The position numbers were made by a program, and so were the translations under genes. 20,917 nt of DNA from CAYYWW01 sp964475515. GTDB lineage: Archaea; Aenigmatarchaeota; Aenigmatarchaeia; QMZP01. The DNA is taken from assembly GCA_964475515.1 (NCBI GenBank), contig CAYYWW010000014.1:1-20917 (forward strand), in the 5' to 3' direction. Within the stretch, counting starts at the first letter, position 1, and each line of letters opens with the position of its first letter. This document shows, piece after piece, positions 1 to 7,205 of this stretch. The notes below the pieces were generated by a model that ran no database searches, was not told the origin of the DNA, and worked only from the letters and a program-made list of their open reading frames with translations.

Positions 1-218
1 TTTATAACCTTTACTGGACAGGAATCCGCTGCTTCTCTGTTACAACCAAGTTCCTCCACGACAAGTTCTTGTCTTACTATTTCATTACCTTCTTTTACAA
101 CTTCTGCTCCTTTAAGATGTGATTTACCATCACTACCCATTTCCCAAAATTCTGAACATACAGCAGCACAAGCTCCACATCCTATACAATTTGGTGTGTC
201 ATGAACTACCTTAGGCAT
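1..218 (-). CDS. Ferredoxin, single [4Fe-4S], 3' end cut off by window
   Basis: The first 72 codons of a small electron carrier are visible and the gene runs off the left edge. Cys11, Cys14 and Cys17 (CxxCxxC) plus Cys67 followed by Pro form a classical four-cysteine [4Fe-4S] site. Two further cysteines, Cys21 and Cys59, sit where Pyrococcus-type ferredoxins carry a structural disulfide (family knowledge recalled, not aligned). The acidic middle and the length fit the archaeal monocluster type. The start is decided by a strong Shine-Dalgarno AAGGAGGT at about 224-231, six bases before ATG. As a soluble low-potential donor it is a plausible partner for the radical SAM enzymes in this window (inference). 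Confidence 0.9.
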   Translation of the reverse strand, partial: MPKVVHDTPNCIGCGACAAVCSEFWEMGSDGKSHLKGAEVVKEGNEIVRQELVVEELGCNREAADSCPVKVI

Positions 219-254
219 ACACAACCTCCTTATCCATTATTTCTGTGCATTTCA

Positions 255-263
255 TTTATAAAA
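255..263 (-). promoter_or_regulatory. TATA box for the ferredoxin gene
   Basis: Read on the minus strand, TTTTATAAAT lies about 40 bases before the ferredoxin start. Counting 26 bases from its centre puts transcription start near 233, leaving a short leader that just contains the Shine-Dalgarno site. Two tandem copies of an 11-base unit lie directly upstream (270-291). Confidence 0.5.
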
Positions 264-269
264 GTAATT

Positions 270-291
270 GTTGAAAAATCGTTGAAAAACT
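270..291. repeat. Two tandem 11-base direct repeats upstream of ferredoxin promoter
   Basis: GTTGAAAAA occurs at 270-278 and 281-289 with an 11-base period, so both copies lie on the same face of the helix. On the transcribed orientation they sit just upstream of the TATA box and BRE position of the ferredoxin promoter, where archaeal activators bind. A regulatory role is inference; two copies in A+T-rich DNA could be chance. Confidence 0.4.
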
Positions 292-309
292 ATATTCGTT
301 CTAAGCATA

Positions 310-342
310 AATAAAAACAATCAAGGAGTAAAAAAGAAATTA
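310..342 (-). terminator. Possible U-tract terminator after the radical SAM gene
   Basis: Downstream of the stop codon at 357, the minus-strand transcript would contain two U-rich runs (near 329-341 and 311-316) and no strong hairpin, as in many archaeal terminators. Support is composition only. Confidence 0.3.
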
Positions 343-356
343 AATCCCATTAGCGA

Positions 357-2564
357 TTATCTCTTCTTTTTTCTTCTTTTTGTCGTTTTCTTGCTTTTTT
401 TATTTGTCGATTGTTTTTTAGTTTGTGTCTTTGTTTTTCTTTCCCTTTTCACTGTGGATTTTTTCTTTGTCAGAGTTTTCGGTTTTTTCGCCTCTATCTC
501 TTTAGAAATAACTTCATTCATCTTTTTTATTATGTCCTCTATTTGTTTTTCATCCATTCCGTGTCCTTTTAGTCCTTGTTCGAGTGTCTCCCATGCAGCT
601 ACCTGGCATCCTATACAATGAATACCGTTTTCAAGTAGTACTGGTATTGTTTCCGGATATTTTTCAATAACATCACTTATAGTCATGTCTTTTCTTATTT
701 TTTCTTCAAAATTATTTTTCTTTTTCTCTGTCTCCTCTTTCCCTTTCAAATGAACATTCTTATCCTTTACAACCTCTCTTTCTCTGTCTATCTCTTCCAT
801 AGTTCTCTCAAAGTTCTTTTTAGTGAACCTCGCATAAAACTCATTTATCTTCTTCTTTTCTTCCTCAGTAAATCTTCTTTTGTATTTGTCGTCTGCGAGC
901 TTCTTTCCGGTTCTTTTTTCCCACTCTTCTGCAGGTATACTGAATTTTCTTTGAACATCATCCCTGTAAAGTTCTGGTATAACATTGAATGTGCAGAATG
1001 GAACTATCCTACCATCAGGCATTGCATAATGTATAACACATTTATGTATTCTATCAATATCCCAATTGTAAGGATCTTGGAAATGCATCATCCCGATGAA
1101 AAGTGAACGGTGATGAAACTCCCCGAGACCTCTATAACTGCCACTCAACAATGCTTTTGCAAGTAGTTTTGAAAATTTCAAATTCTTTGGTACTTTTTCT
1201 TTGTCTACAAATTTTCTTATGTTAAGTAATATCTTTGCAACAACAGTTGGTTTTTTGAACAATTTAAATGTGCTTTCATTTAATTCCTTTGCTAACCCGT
1301 CAACATACTCGAAAAATCCTTCAACATCAAAAAATCTCGGTAATGGCACCATCTTAGCACCATCCCTGAAAACGTAAGTTGCTGCTCCGCACGCGAAATG
1401 AGCAGACATCCTGTATTTTCTACCACCTTTTATTGCTTCAACAAAATCTGTTATTGCCTTAACACACGGCACGGGATAGAAATCCTCCTTTCCAATCTGG
1501 CCATCTGTTTGTTCTTCAATTTTCTTTATAGTGCCAGGAATTGTTATTCTCTGTTTTGCTCTCATCTTATCTGGCATTCTTCCTACAAGAGAAACAGGTT
1601 GAAAATTAACGCCTCGAATAACATCATTGTTTCCGAATGCAAATCTTATTATATCACCCAATTCATGATCATTCACACCACCTATCACGGTTGGTACGAG
1701 AACTATACCAACGTTAGCTCGTCTGCAATTTTCTATTGCCTGCGGAGCCTCCCAATAATTTTTGGAATTTGTTTTTGGTGTAACACCATCAAAACTCATA
1801 TAAAGAACGTGACATCCCGCTTCTCTTAACCTTTTCACCAATTCTGGATTCTTTGACAATCTTATTCCATTGGTATTTAGTTGTATGTGATCGAAACCTT
1901 CCTCTTTGGCTATTTTTATGATTTCTATCAAATCATCTCTAAGTGTTGGTTCGCCCCCGGTGAGCTGTAGGGCGTTGCAAGGCACAGGTTTTTGATTTCT
2001 AAGTCTGTGAAACATTTCCCTTAATCTACCCAAAGACGGTTCGTAAACTGGTTCTCCTTCTTTCGCATAAAAAAAACAGTACCAACAACTTAAGTCGCAC
2101 CTGTTGGTTAGAACGACATTACCGAGATTTGTATGCGATTCATGCTCAGCACACAAACCACAATCAAGAGGACAATTTATTTTAGGCAATGGTTTTTTTA
2201 TTTCTGGGTTTTCCAATTCAATGCCAGGGTCTTGAAACTTTTCCATTCTCTTATACATCTCAAAATCTTCCCAGTAGACCTCTTTGGTAGCACCGTGTTC
2301 AGGGCATAATTTCAACATCCATACCTTCCCGTCTTTTGTATATACAACAGAATCAACTTTCATCTTGTTGAATTTTTTCTCCTCAACACAACGGGGGCAC
2401 AAACTCTGATGAAATTTAAGAAGTTTAACATTTCCCTCTCTCAATAAGATCCTGACCAGTTTTTTCTTTCTTTCTTCAGTAAAATTCTTAACGTATGGAG
2501 AAGTAGGAACATCCCTGAACTCCTCTAATGTTCGCTCCTGTGCTTGTGGATATGTTGTAGGCAT
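357..2564 (-). CDS. Radical SAM protein of the tetraether synthase (Tes/MJ0619) type with C-terminal DUF1858-like domain
   Basis: 735 residues. An N-terminal metal-site-like segment (Cys56/Cys59, Cys87, His90) is followed by a second cysteine cluster at Cys131, Cys135 and Cys138, then the radical SAM triad Cys156-x3-Cys160-x2-Cys163, the GGEPT motif near 203-207 and a C-terminal catalytic extension. This order is that of Tes/MJ0619 enzymes, which join archaeol chains into tetraether membrane lipids (an earlier report gave MJ0619 a pterin methyltransferase role). The family is usually near 500 residues. Here residues 624-685 add a DUF1858-like redox domain with Cys650-x2-Cys653, and 693-735 form a Lys/Arg-rich tail. 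The gap to the upstream iscU is 55 bases and includes a TTTTAAAA box about 26 bases before ATG, suggesting its own leaderless promoter. The substrate is not proven by sequence; a related radical SAM alkyl-chain enzyme is possible. Confidence 0.65.
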   Translation of the reverse strand: MPTTYPQAQERTLEEFRDVPTSPYVKNFTEERKKKLVRILLREGNVKLLKFHQSLCPRCVEEKKFNKMKVDSVVYTKDGKVWMLKLCPEHGATKEVYWEDFEMYKRMEKFQDPGIELENPEIKKPLPKINCPLDCGLCAEHESHTNLGNVVLTNRCDLSCWYCFFYAKEGEPVYEPSLGRLREMFHRLRNQKPVPCNALQLTGGEPTLRDDLIEIIKIAKEEGFDHIQLNTNGIRLSKNPELVKRLREAGCHVLYMSFDGVTPKTNSKNYWEAPQAIENCRRANVGIVLVPTVIGGVNDHELGDIIRFAFGNNDVIRGVNFQPVSLVGRMPDKMRAKQRITIPGTIKKIEEQTDGQIGKEDFYPVPCVKAITDFVEAIKGGRKYRMSAHFACGAATYVFRDGAKMVPLPRFFDVEGFFEYVDGLAKELNESTFKLFKKPTVVAKILLNIRKFVDKEKVPKNLKFSKLLAKALLSGSYRGLGEFHHRSLFIGMMHFQDPYNWDIDRIHKCVIHYAMPDGRIVPFCTFNVIPELYRDDVQRKFSIPAEEWEKRTGKKLADDKYKRRFTEEEKKKINEFYARFTKKNFERTMEEIDREREVVKDKNVHLKGKEETEKKKNNFEEKIRKDMTISDVIEKYPETIPVLLENGIHCIGCQVAAWETLEQGLKGHGMDEKQIEDIIKKMNEVISKEIEAKKPKTLTKKKSTVKRERKTKTQTKKQSTNKKSKKTTKRRKKKR

Positions 2565-2586
2565 TTTATCACATATTATTTAATAC

Positions 2587-2596
2587 TTTTTAAAAG
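2587..2596 (-). promoter_or_regulatory. TATA-like box before the radical SAM gene
   Basis: CTTTTAAAAAG on the minus strand is centred about 26 bases before the ATG at 2564, the spacing expected for a leaderless archaeal transcript. No Shine-Dalgarno is seen, consistent with this. The region is A+T-rich, so the match is weak. Confidence 0.35.
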
Positions 2597-2619
2597 TTTT
2601 AAAAGTTTATATCTTATTT

Positions 2620-3090
2620 TTAAAGAACTGTATTTTTATATTTTTCTTCTAGTATTTTCATTTCTTTTGTTAGTCTTTTATGATTTTCCAGAATTGATGT
2701 TGGGATTGGCTTGTTGTTTTTCTTCAAGTAATCATATATAGCTTCTTTAAGAGCATCGACAGCTAGAAGAGAACAGTGTACTTTTATAGGCGGCAAACCA
2801 CCAAGTTCTTTTATTATGTCTTTGTTAGATACTTTCATTGCCTGTTCTATTGTTTTACCTTTAACAAGGTCTGTAATAACACTGCTTGTGGATATAGCCG
2901 CAGCACATCCAAAAGTTTCAAACTTAATGTCTGAAATTATCTCTTCGTCTCCTCTTCTGCTTACTTTTATATATAAATGCATGACGTCGCCGCAGAGAAT
3001 ATTTCCCACTTTTCCTACACCGTCCGGGTTTTTAATTTTTCCGTAATTATGTGGATTTCTAAAATGTTCTATAACTTTTTCTGAATACAT
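2620..3090 (-). CDS. iscU: IscU/NifU N-terminal-type iron-sulfur cluster scaffold
   Basis: 156 residues. The protein assembles [2Fe-2S]/[4Fe-4S] clusters on three cysteines using sulfur from IscS. All ligands are visible: Cys33 with Asp35 (CGD), Cys62 (FGCAAA) and His105-Cys106 (HCS). The N-terminal YSxxVxxHFxxPxNxG pattern is classic. The C-terminal part beyond about residue 130 is a Lys-rich helical extension, slightly longer than bacterial IscU. The gene follows iscS by 13 bases with a GGGGTT Shine-Dalgarno-like stretch in the gap, so the two are almost certainly co-transcribed. No IscA, HscA/B or Fdx gene adjoins, so this is a minimal Isc module. In archaea Isc pairs are less usual than SUF, which suggests lateral origin (inference). 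Confidence 0.95.
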   Translation of the reverse strand: MYSEKVIEHFRNPHNYGKIKNPDGVGKVGNILCGDVMHLYIKVSRRGDEEIISDIKFETFGCAAAISTSSVITDLVKGKTIEQAMKVSNKDIIKELGGLPPIKVHCSLLAVDALKEAIYDYLKKNNKPIPTSILENHKRLTKEMKILEEKYKNTVL

Positions 3091-3103
3091 ATTGAACCCC
3101 TAG

Positions 3104-4252
3104 TTAACCCCCATAAGGACTTATCTTTCTAAGATCTTCAACAACTTTTGGTAAAACATCACACACATAATCTATCTCTTCTTTGGTATTATATCTTCCC
3201 AAGGTCATTCTTAAGCTACCGTGAGCGAGTGCTGGGCTTAAGCCTATAGCCAATAAAACGTGACTTGGGAGCAACTTTGGTGATGAGCATGCAGAGCCAG
3301 TACTTGCTGCTATTCCTTTATCATCCAAACGCATAATTAAACTTTCACCTTCAATTCCATAGAAGCTGAAGTTGGTATTGTTAGGTAATCTTATGGTTGG
3401 GTGACCGTTAAGCTTGGATTTTTCTATTTCAAGAGTATTTTTTATAAGAATATCTCTAAGTTTTCTCTGCCTTTCTATTTCTTTGTTCATTTCTTTTTTT
3501 GCTAGTTCAACAGCAGTAGCAAAACCAACAATGCCAGCAACATTTTCTGTTCCGCTTCTTCTTCCTGATTCATGACCACCACCGCTGAGAAGTGTATCTA
3601 TTTTTATTCCCTTTCTTATGAGCAGAAGTCCCACACCCTTTGGTCCGTAAAGTTTGTGAGCAGAGGCCGATAAAAGGTCTACATTATCAATTTCTAATGG
3701 TATTTTCCCAAATGATTGGACAGCATCTGTGTGAAATATGACACCTTTTTCTCTACAAATTTTACCTATTTCACTGATCGGCTCTACAGTACCTATTTCA
3801 TTGTTTGCATACATAACAGAAACCAAGATTGTGTCTTTTCTTATTGCATTTTCAACATCTTCTGGTCTCACCAACCCATATTCATCAACAGGAAGATATG
3901 TAACTTCAAATCCGTTCTTTTCCAGCCATTTGCAAGACTCAAGAACACACGGATGCTCTATTTTTGTTGTTACTATATGCTTGCCTTTGTTTTTGTTAGC
4001 AAATGCGATGCCTTTTATTGCAAAGTTGTTCGACTCTGTTGCACACGACGTAAAAACTATTTCACTTGCATCAACACCGAGAAATTTTGCTATTTTGTTT
4101 CTACTTTCCTCTAGAGCTTGCTTTGCTTCTCTACCGAAAGAATGTAAACTAGAGGCGTTCCCATATTTTTCGTTGAAAAACGGTTTCATTGCCTCTAAAA
4201 CTTCATCTGCTACACGCGTTGTTGCTGCGTTGTCGAGGTATATTTTTTTCAT
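3104..4252 (-). CDS. iscS: Cysteine desulfurase
   Basis: 382 residues. A PLP enzyme that takes sulfur from cysteine and hands it as persulfide to IscU and to tRNA thiolation enzymes. Visible features are the N-terminal YLDNAATT, His100, Asp175 (HTDAVQ), the PLP lysine Lys200 in SAHKLYGPKG, and catalytic Cys322 in the loop TGSACSS. The active-site loop is of the IscS/NifS class, not the SufS class. It is the first gene of an iscS-iscU operon with a clear TATA box at 4301-4310 and a palindrome overlapping it. The ttuA-type thiolase about 3 kb away is a likely further sulfur client (inference). Confidence 0.96.
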   Translation of the reverse strand: MKKIYLDNAATTRVADEVLEAMKPFFNEKYGNASSLHSFGREAKQALEESRNKIAKFLGVDASEIVFTSCATESNNFAIKGIAFANKNKGKHIVTTKIEHPCVLESCKWLEKNGFEVTYLPVDEYGLVRPEDVENAIRKDTILVSVMYANNEIGTVEPISEIGKICREKGVIFHTDAVQSFGKIPLEIDNVDLLSASAHKLYGPKGVGLLLIRKGIKIDTLLSGGGHESGRRSGTENVAGIVGFATAVELAKKEMNKEIERQRKLRDILIKNTLEIEKSKLNGHPTIRLPNNTNFSFYGIEGESLIMRLDDKGIAASTGSACSSPKLLPSHVLLAIGLSPALAHGSLRMTLGRYNTKEEIDYVCDVLPKVVEDLRKISPYGG

Positions 4253-4287
4253 AGTCCACTCTTATTTATCCGAATAATTATCTTAAT

Positions 4288-4302
4288 TATAACAGTGTTA
4301 TA
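4288..4302. promoter_or_regulatory. 15-base palindrome at the iscSU promoter (operator candidate)
   Basis: TATAACAGTGTTATA is a perfect palindrome around a central base at 4295. It overlaps the edge of the TATA box and lies just upstream of the predicted transcription start, the usual place for an archaeal repressor. A near copy, ATAACACTATTA with one mismatch to the 12-base core, is at 4351-4362, upstream of the TATA box. The centres are 62 bases apart, close to six helical turns. Confidence 0.45.
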
Positions 4303-4310
4303 TTTATATA
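4301..4310 (-). promoter_or_regulatory. TATA box of the iscSU operon
   Basis: On the minus strand TATATAAATA lies about 54 bases before the iscS start; predicted transcription start is near 4280, giving a leader of about 28 bases. The rest of the 160-base gap (4253-4412) holds the palindromes described separately and the 3' flank of the next gene. Confidence 0.5.
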
Positions 4311-4412
4311 CGTTTGTTTTTGTTAATTTAATTTTTGATGGTGTTTACAGATAACACTATTAACATAAAAATGAAAATTGAAAGTTATTCAAAAATGGAA
4401 TCATTGAACTTT

Positions 4413-6917
4413 TTACCTTATCCCCAACTTCCAATAAGTTTCCTGGAAATATAGCAAAAATTCCGTGCCACTGGAATCTTTGCTTGCCAATAGAGCACCA
4501 TTTACTAATCTCACAAGGCGTTTGCCTGTATTAGTTTCTATTAAGTATGCTAGTTCGTCATCATTCCATTCAAATTTCCAGTAGACTTTACTGTTCTTGC
4601 ATTTCTGTATTAACAAATTATCTCCTGATGCAGACAGACATCTTGATGGATCGTTCTTATCTGCTATTTCGAAACCGTCCTGTTTTGGTCTAAATTCCCA
4701 AAGGTCTTCCTTCTCATTACATTTTCCCATTATCAAAGACTTTCTTTCTCCACCAAAGAAGAAAGAGCTTACTCTTCCTTCCTTCTTTAAGCACATTCCG
4801 TTTGTTTTTATTAAGAGAGAGACCTTATCCAAATTCCTGACTTTTATTGATCTTACTTTATCGTTATAAGCACCTAATTTTGAAACAGGAGTTATTATAT
4901 TTGCAATCCAATCTTTATAGTTTTCTGATCTATACAAGGTTAATATTTTTCCTTTTGGAACATAAATAGAAGATACCTTATTCTTGAATTCTTTCAAGGT
5001 CTTTGAACTCTCTTTTAGAAGTTTGTATTCTCCTCGATATTTGCTGTGTTCAAATATCATCGGATATTTAGGATAATCTGTTGCATTTGTTGGGTCACCA
5101 TCTCCTATAACCTCCACAAAATCATTAAAACCATCTTTATCAGTATCTTTTATTATTGGATTAGAGTTATGAGATAACTCACCATAAATACCTTTCTCAG
5201 GTATGTCGTAGCCATCTATTAGACCATCTCCATCACTGTCTTGTTTGTTTGGGTCTGTGCCTAGCTTTAATTCATCTTCATCTGATAATAAATCACCATC
5301 CTTATCAGTAAAGTGTTTTATGAATACTCTATCACCTTTGGTCAACTTTATGTCGTTTAATTCTTTGAACTTCACCTCAGAACCGTCTCTCTTTGTGATC
5401 AAAATCTTAAACCATTTGTATGGAAGCTCTCCCGTGTGTATCCTCATGTTGTTGACTTCCAGTAACTTTCCATTCTCATAAGTGTAGCTAATGTTCATTA
5501 AGTCTAACGCCTCTGTAAATGAGTAGTATTCTTTTCTTGGAACTGCAAAGTATGTTTTTGAACTCGTCTCATTGACCACATCAATTTCTATGCAACTAGC
5601 CCTTGCGGATTCTAAATATATCTGGTCATCCCCAAAAGAGTAGTGGGGTACTCTGACCTCTATGGTCTCACCTGCCATTAGTCTCTGGAGTAATCTAAAA
5701 TCAAGGGGAATATCAGTAAAGGTTAGTGTTATCTTCTCACCTGGTTTAAGGTTTGTCAATTCATTCTCTATTGTCTTCGTATAAAATGGTAACTCATCAT
5801 TGCCCATGTAGAAGTTAAGGGTAATCTCTTTTAGTGGTGACACTAATATGTCATTTCCTTTGTTTTCTATATCTACCCATATCTGAAGAGTGGAGCCTGA
5901 TAAGTCAACCTCTCTTGAGCTGAATATTTCTTCTGAGGTAATTTGAGTGTCTGTTACGATTCTTGATGTTCTACTTGAAGAAACGTAATCTATTCCAACG
6001 TAACCCTCTATCTCGGTTTCTGCGCTTACATCCCATGGTGGCCATCCAACTGATATCTTCTCTGTCATCTTAGCTCCTGTGGAGAATGTTGTTGTCTGTG
6101 TGCTTTCACGCTCAGTCTTGAATTCATGTTCTCCTTTGTTGATTTTCATGTTGCCGATTTTCACGGTTTCAGCAAGATTTAGTTTTATTTTTGGGTGTAC
6201 TCTTACTCCAATATCAGGAACTGCTGGTACGAACATATCTGGTTCCACATATAATGGCAATGATTCGTGTTTTGTGTTTATCCCGAATAACTCTTGACCA
6301 TCTCCATACCTATCACCATCTGTTGAGAATGCTTTATAGTCTGTTCCAAGTTCATAGATTTCTGCAGCTGTTGGTAAACCGTCGCCATCAAGGTCTTGGT
6401 TTCCTAAAGTAGATATTGTGCCTCCTATCACGTATGGGTAAGCCTTTCTTTGGTTTACAGACTCGCCATCAGAGATGAAGTCACCGTTGGTGTCTTTCTT
6501 GGTCGGATCTGTGAGCCACCAGTACTCCCTTAGATCACTGAGTCCGTCCCCATCAGTATCTGGATTATTAGGGTCAGTCACAAAGCCAAGAGTTCCTTCT
6601 ATTTCGTCTGTGTCTGGTATTCCATCTCTATCACTATCTTTTTGAGGGTCTGTAGCTATTTTTATCTTTTCTTCAATAGTCAGATTTGTGGCAAAGGGTG
6701 AGGTTAGACTCATGTTCAATGATGCTAATCTGGTCTGAATATTATCCATTATCAAATCTAAGCGTCCTTTTTTGAATTCATGACCAAAACCGCCTCTAAT
6801 CCAGTTCCAATTTATCGTGTTATTTGAAATGAAGAAATAACCTAAAGTTATGATTACTATCACTATCAACCATTTTTTAAGAGCATTCTTCCCTTTTCTT
6901 TTATACTTTTTTACCAT
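4413..6917 (-). CDS. Membrane-anchored calcium-repeat protein with a binary-toxin-B/protective-antigen-like core, beta/gamma-crystallin-like and ricin-B-like domains
   Basis: 834 residues. Residues 14-33 are one hydrophobic segment after a Lys-rich start: a membrane anchor with the bulk outside. Five thrombospondin type-3-like calcium motifs follow (94-105, 120-131, 142-153, 175-186, 200-209; pattern DxDxDGxxD). Residues about 240-535 resemble domains 2-3 of anthrax protective antigen: a Thr/Ser-rich alternating stretch (269-330) around a Gly/Trp/Pro-containing hairpin, then TLQIWVDIENKG, ETIEVRVPHYSFG, FTEALDL and LNDIKLTKGDRVFI, which match PA in order (PA recalled from memory). More calcium motifs are at 538-549, 560-571 and 591-602. 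Residues 619-694 look like a beta/gamma-crystallin domain (YRGE, VSSIYVP, LGAYNDKVRSIKV). Residues 700-834 are ricin-B-like, with two Cys pairs. The PA14 domain and furin site of PA are absent. Pore formation or host contact is inference. Confidence 0.6.
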   Translation of the reverse strand: MVKKYKRKGKNALKKWLIVIVIITLGYFFISNNTINWNWIRGGFGHEFKKGRLDLIMDNIQTRLASLNMSLTSPFATNLTIEEKIKIATDPQKDSDRDGIPDTDEIEGTLGFVTDPNNPDTDGDGLSDLREYWWLTDPTKKDTNGDFISDGESVNQRKAYPYVIGGTISTLGNQDLDGDGLPTAAEIYELGTDYKAFSTDGDRYGDGQELFGINTKHESLPLYVEPDMFVPAVPDIGVRVHPKIKLNLAETVKIGNMKINKGEHEFKTERESTQTTTFSTGAKMTEKISVGWPPWDVSAETEIEGYVGIDYVSSSRTSRIVTDTQITSEEIFSSREVDLSGSTLQIWVDIENKGNDILVSPLKEITLNFYMGNDELPFYTKTIENELTNLKPGEKITLTFTDIPLDFRLLQRLMAGETIEVRVPHYSFGDDQIYLESARASCIEIDVVNETSSKTYFAVPRKEYYSFTEALDLMNISYTYENGKLLEVNNMRIHTGELPYKWFKILITKRDGSEVKFKELNDIKLTKGDRVFIKHFTDKDGDLLSDEDELKLGTDPNKQDSDGDGLIDGYDIPEKGIYGELSHNSNPIIKDTDKDGFNDFVEVIGDGDPTNATDYPKYPMIFEHSKYRGEYKLLKESSKTLKEFKNKVSSIYVPKGKILTLYRSENYKDWIANIITPVSKLGAYNDKVRSIKVRNLDKVSLLIKTNGMCLKKEGRVSSFFFGGERKSLIMGKCNEKEDLWEFRPKQDGFEIADKNDPSRCLSASGDNLLIQKCKNSKVYWKFEWNDDELAYLIETNTGKRLVRLVNGALLASKDSSGTEFLLYFQETYWKLGIR

Positions 6918-7205
6918 TTTTGATTTTTATCAACTAAAATTTATAAATTTTTCGTTTGATTTAACTACTCTGAAGTTTAAACTTTGTGGGGCTAAGCATT
7001 GTGTAATTTGTGTCTCAACTGTATAAATAATCTATCCGTCAATTATTTAATACTATTACTAAAATAAAATAGCGCTATAGGCAACCATCAACCGTTTATT
7101 TTAACAAGTCAATACATACTCATGTATCGACATAAATATTAAAGAACGCTGATTTAATCTATTTCTTTATCCTGTCAATTTTCGATAACGTTTTGACAAA
7201 GTCAT
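6918..7205. other. 288-base intergenic region, no gene found
   Basis: It carries the promoter of the surface-protein gene (TTTATAAA at 6940-6947, centred about 26 bases before the ATG, so leaderless), a 12-base palindrome AAGTTTAAACTT at 6973-6984 about 30 bases upstream of that box, and the 3' flank of ttuA. I see no convincing open frame, tRNA or box-type small RNA here. Confidence 0.5.
6940..6947 (-). promoter_or_regulatory. TATA box, leaderless promoter of the surface-protein gene
   Basis: TTTATAAA on the minus strand is centred about 26 bases before the ATG at 6917, and no Shine-Dalgarno precedes the start. This spacing predicts that transcription begins at the start codon itself. Confidence 0.5.

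Noticed and set aside
357..500. Lys-rich tail of the radical SAM protein as an assembly artefact
   Set aside because: The reading frame stays open with mixed Lys, Thr, Arg and Ser codons and not a simple homopolymer run, so it is accepted as coding.
3738..4277. Plus-strand open frame of 179 codons opposite iscS
   Set aside because: It covers the N-terminal half of a fully recognisable cysteine desulfurase on the other strand and resembles no family.
7174..7199. Hairpin TGTCAA...TTGACA downstream of ttuA as an intrinsic terminator
   Set aside because: Only six base pairs with a 14-base loop and no clear U tract after it; not enough support.
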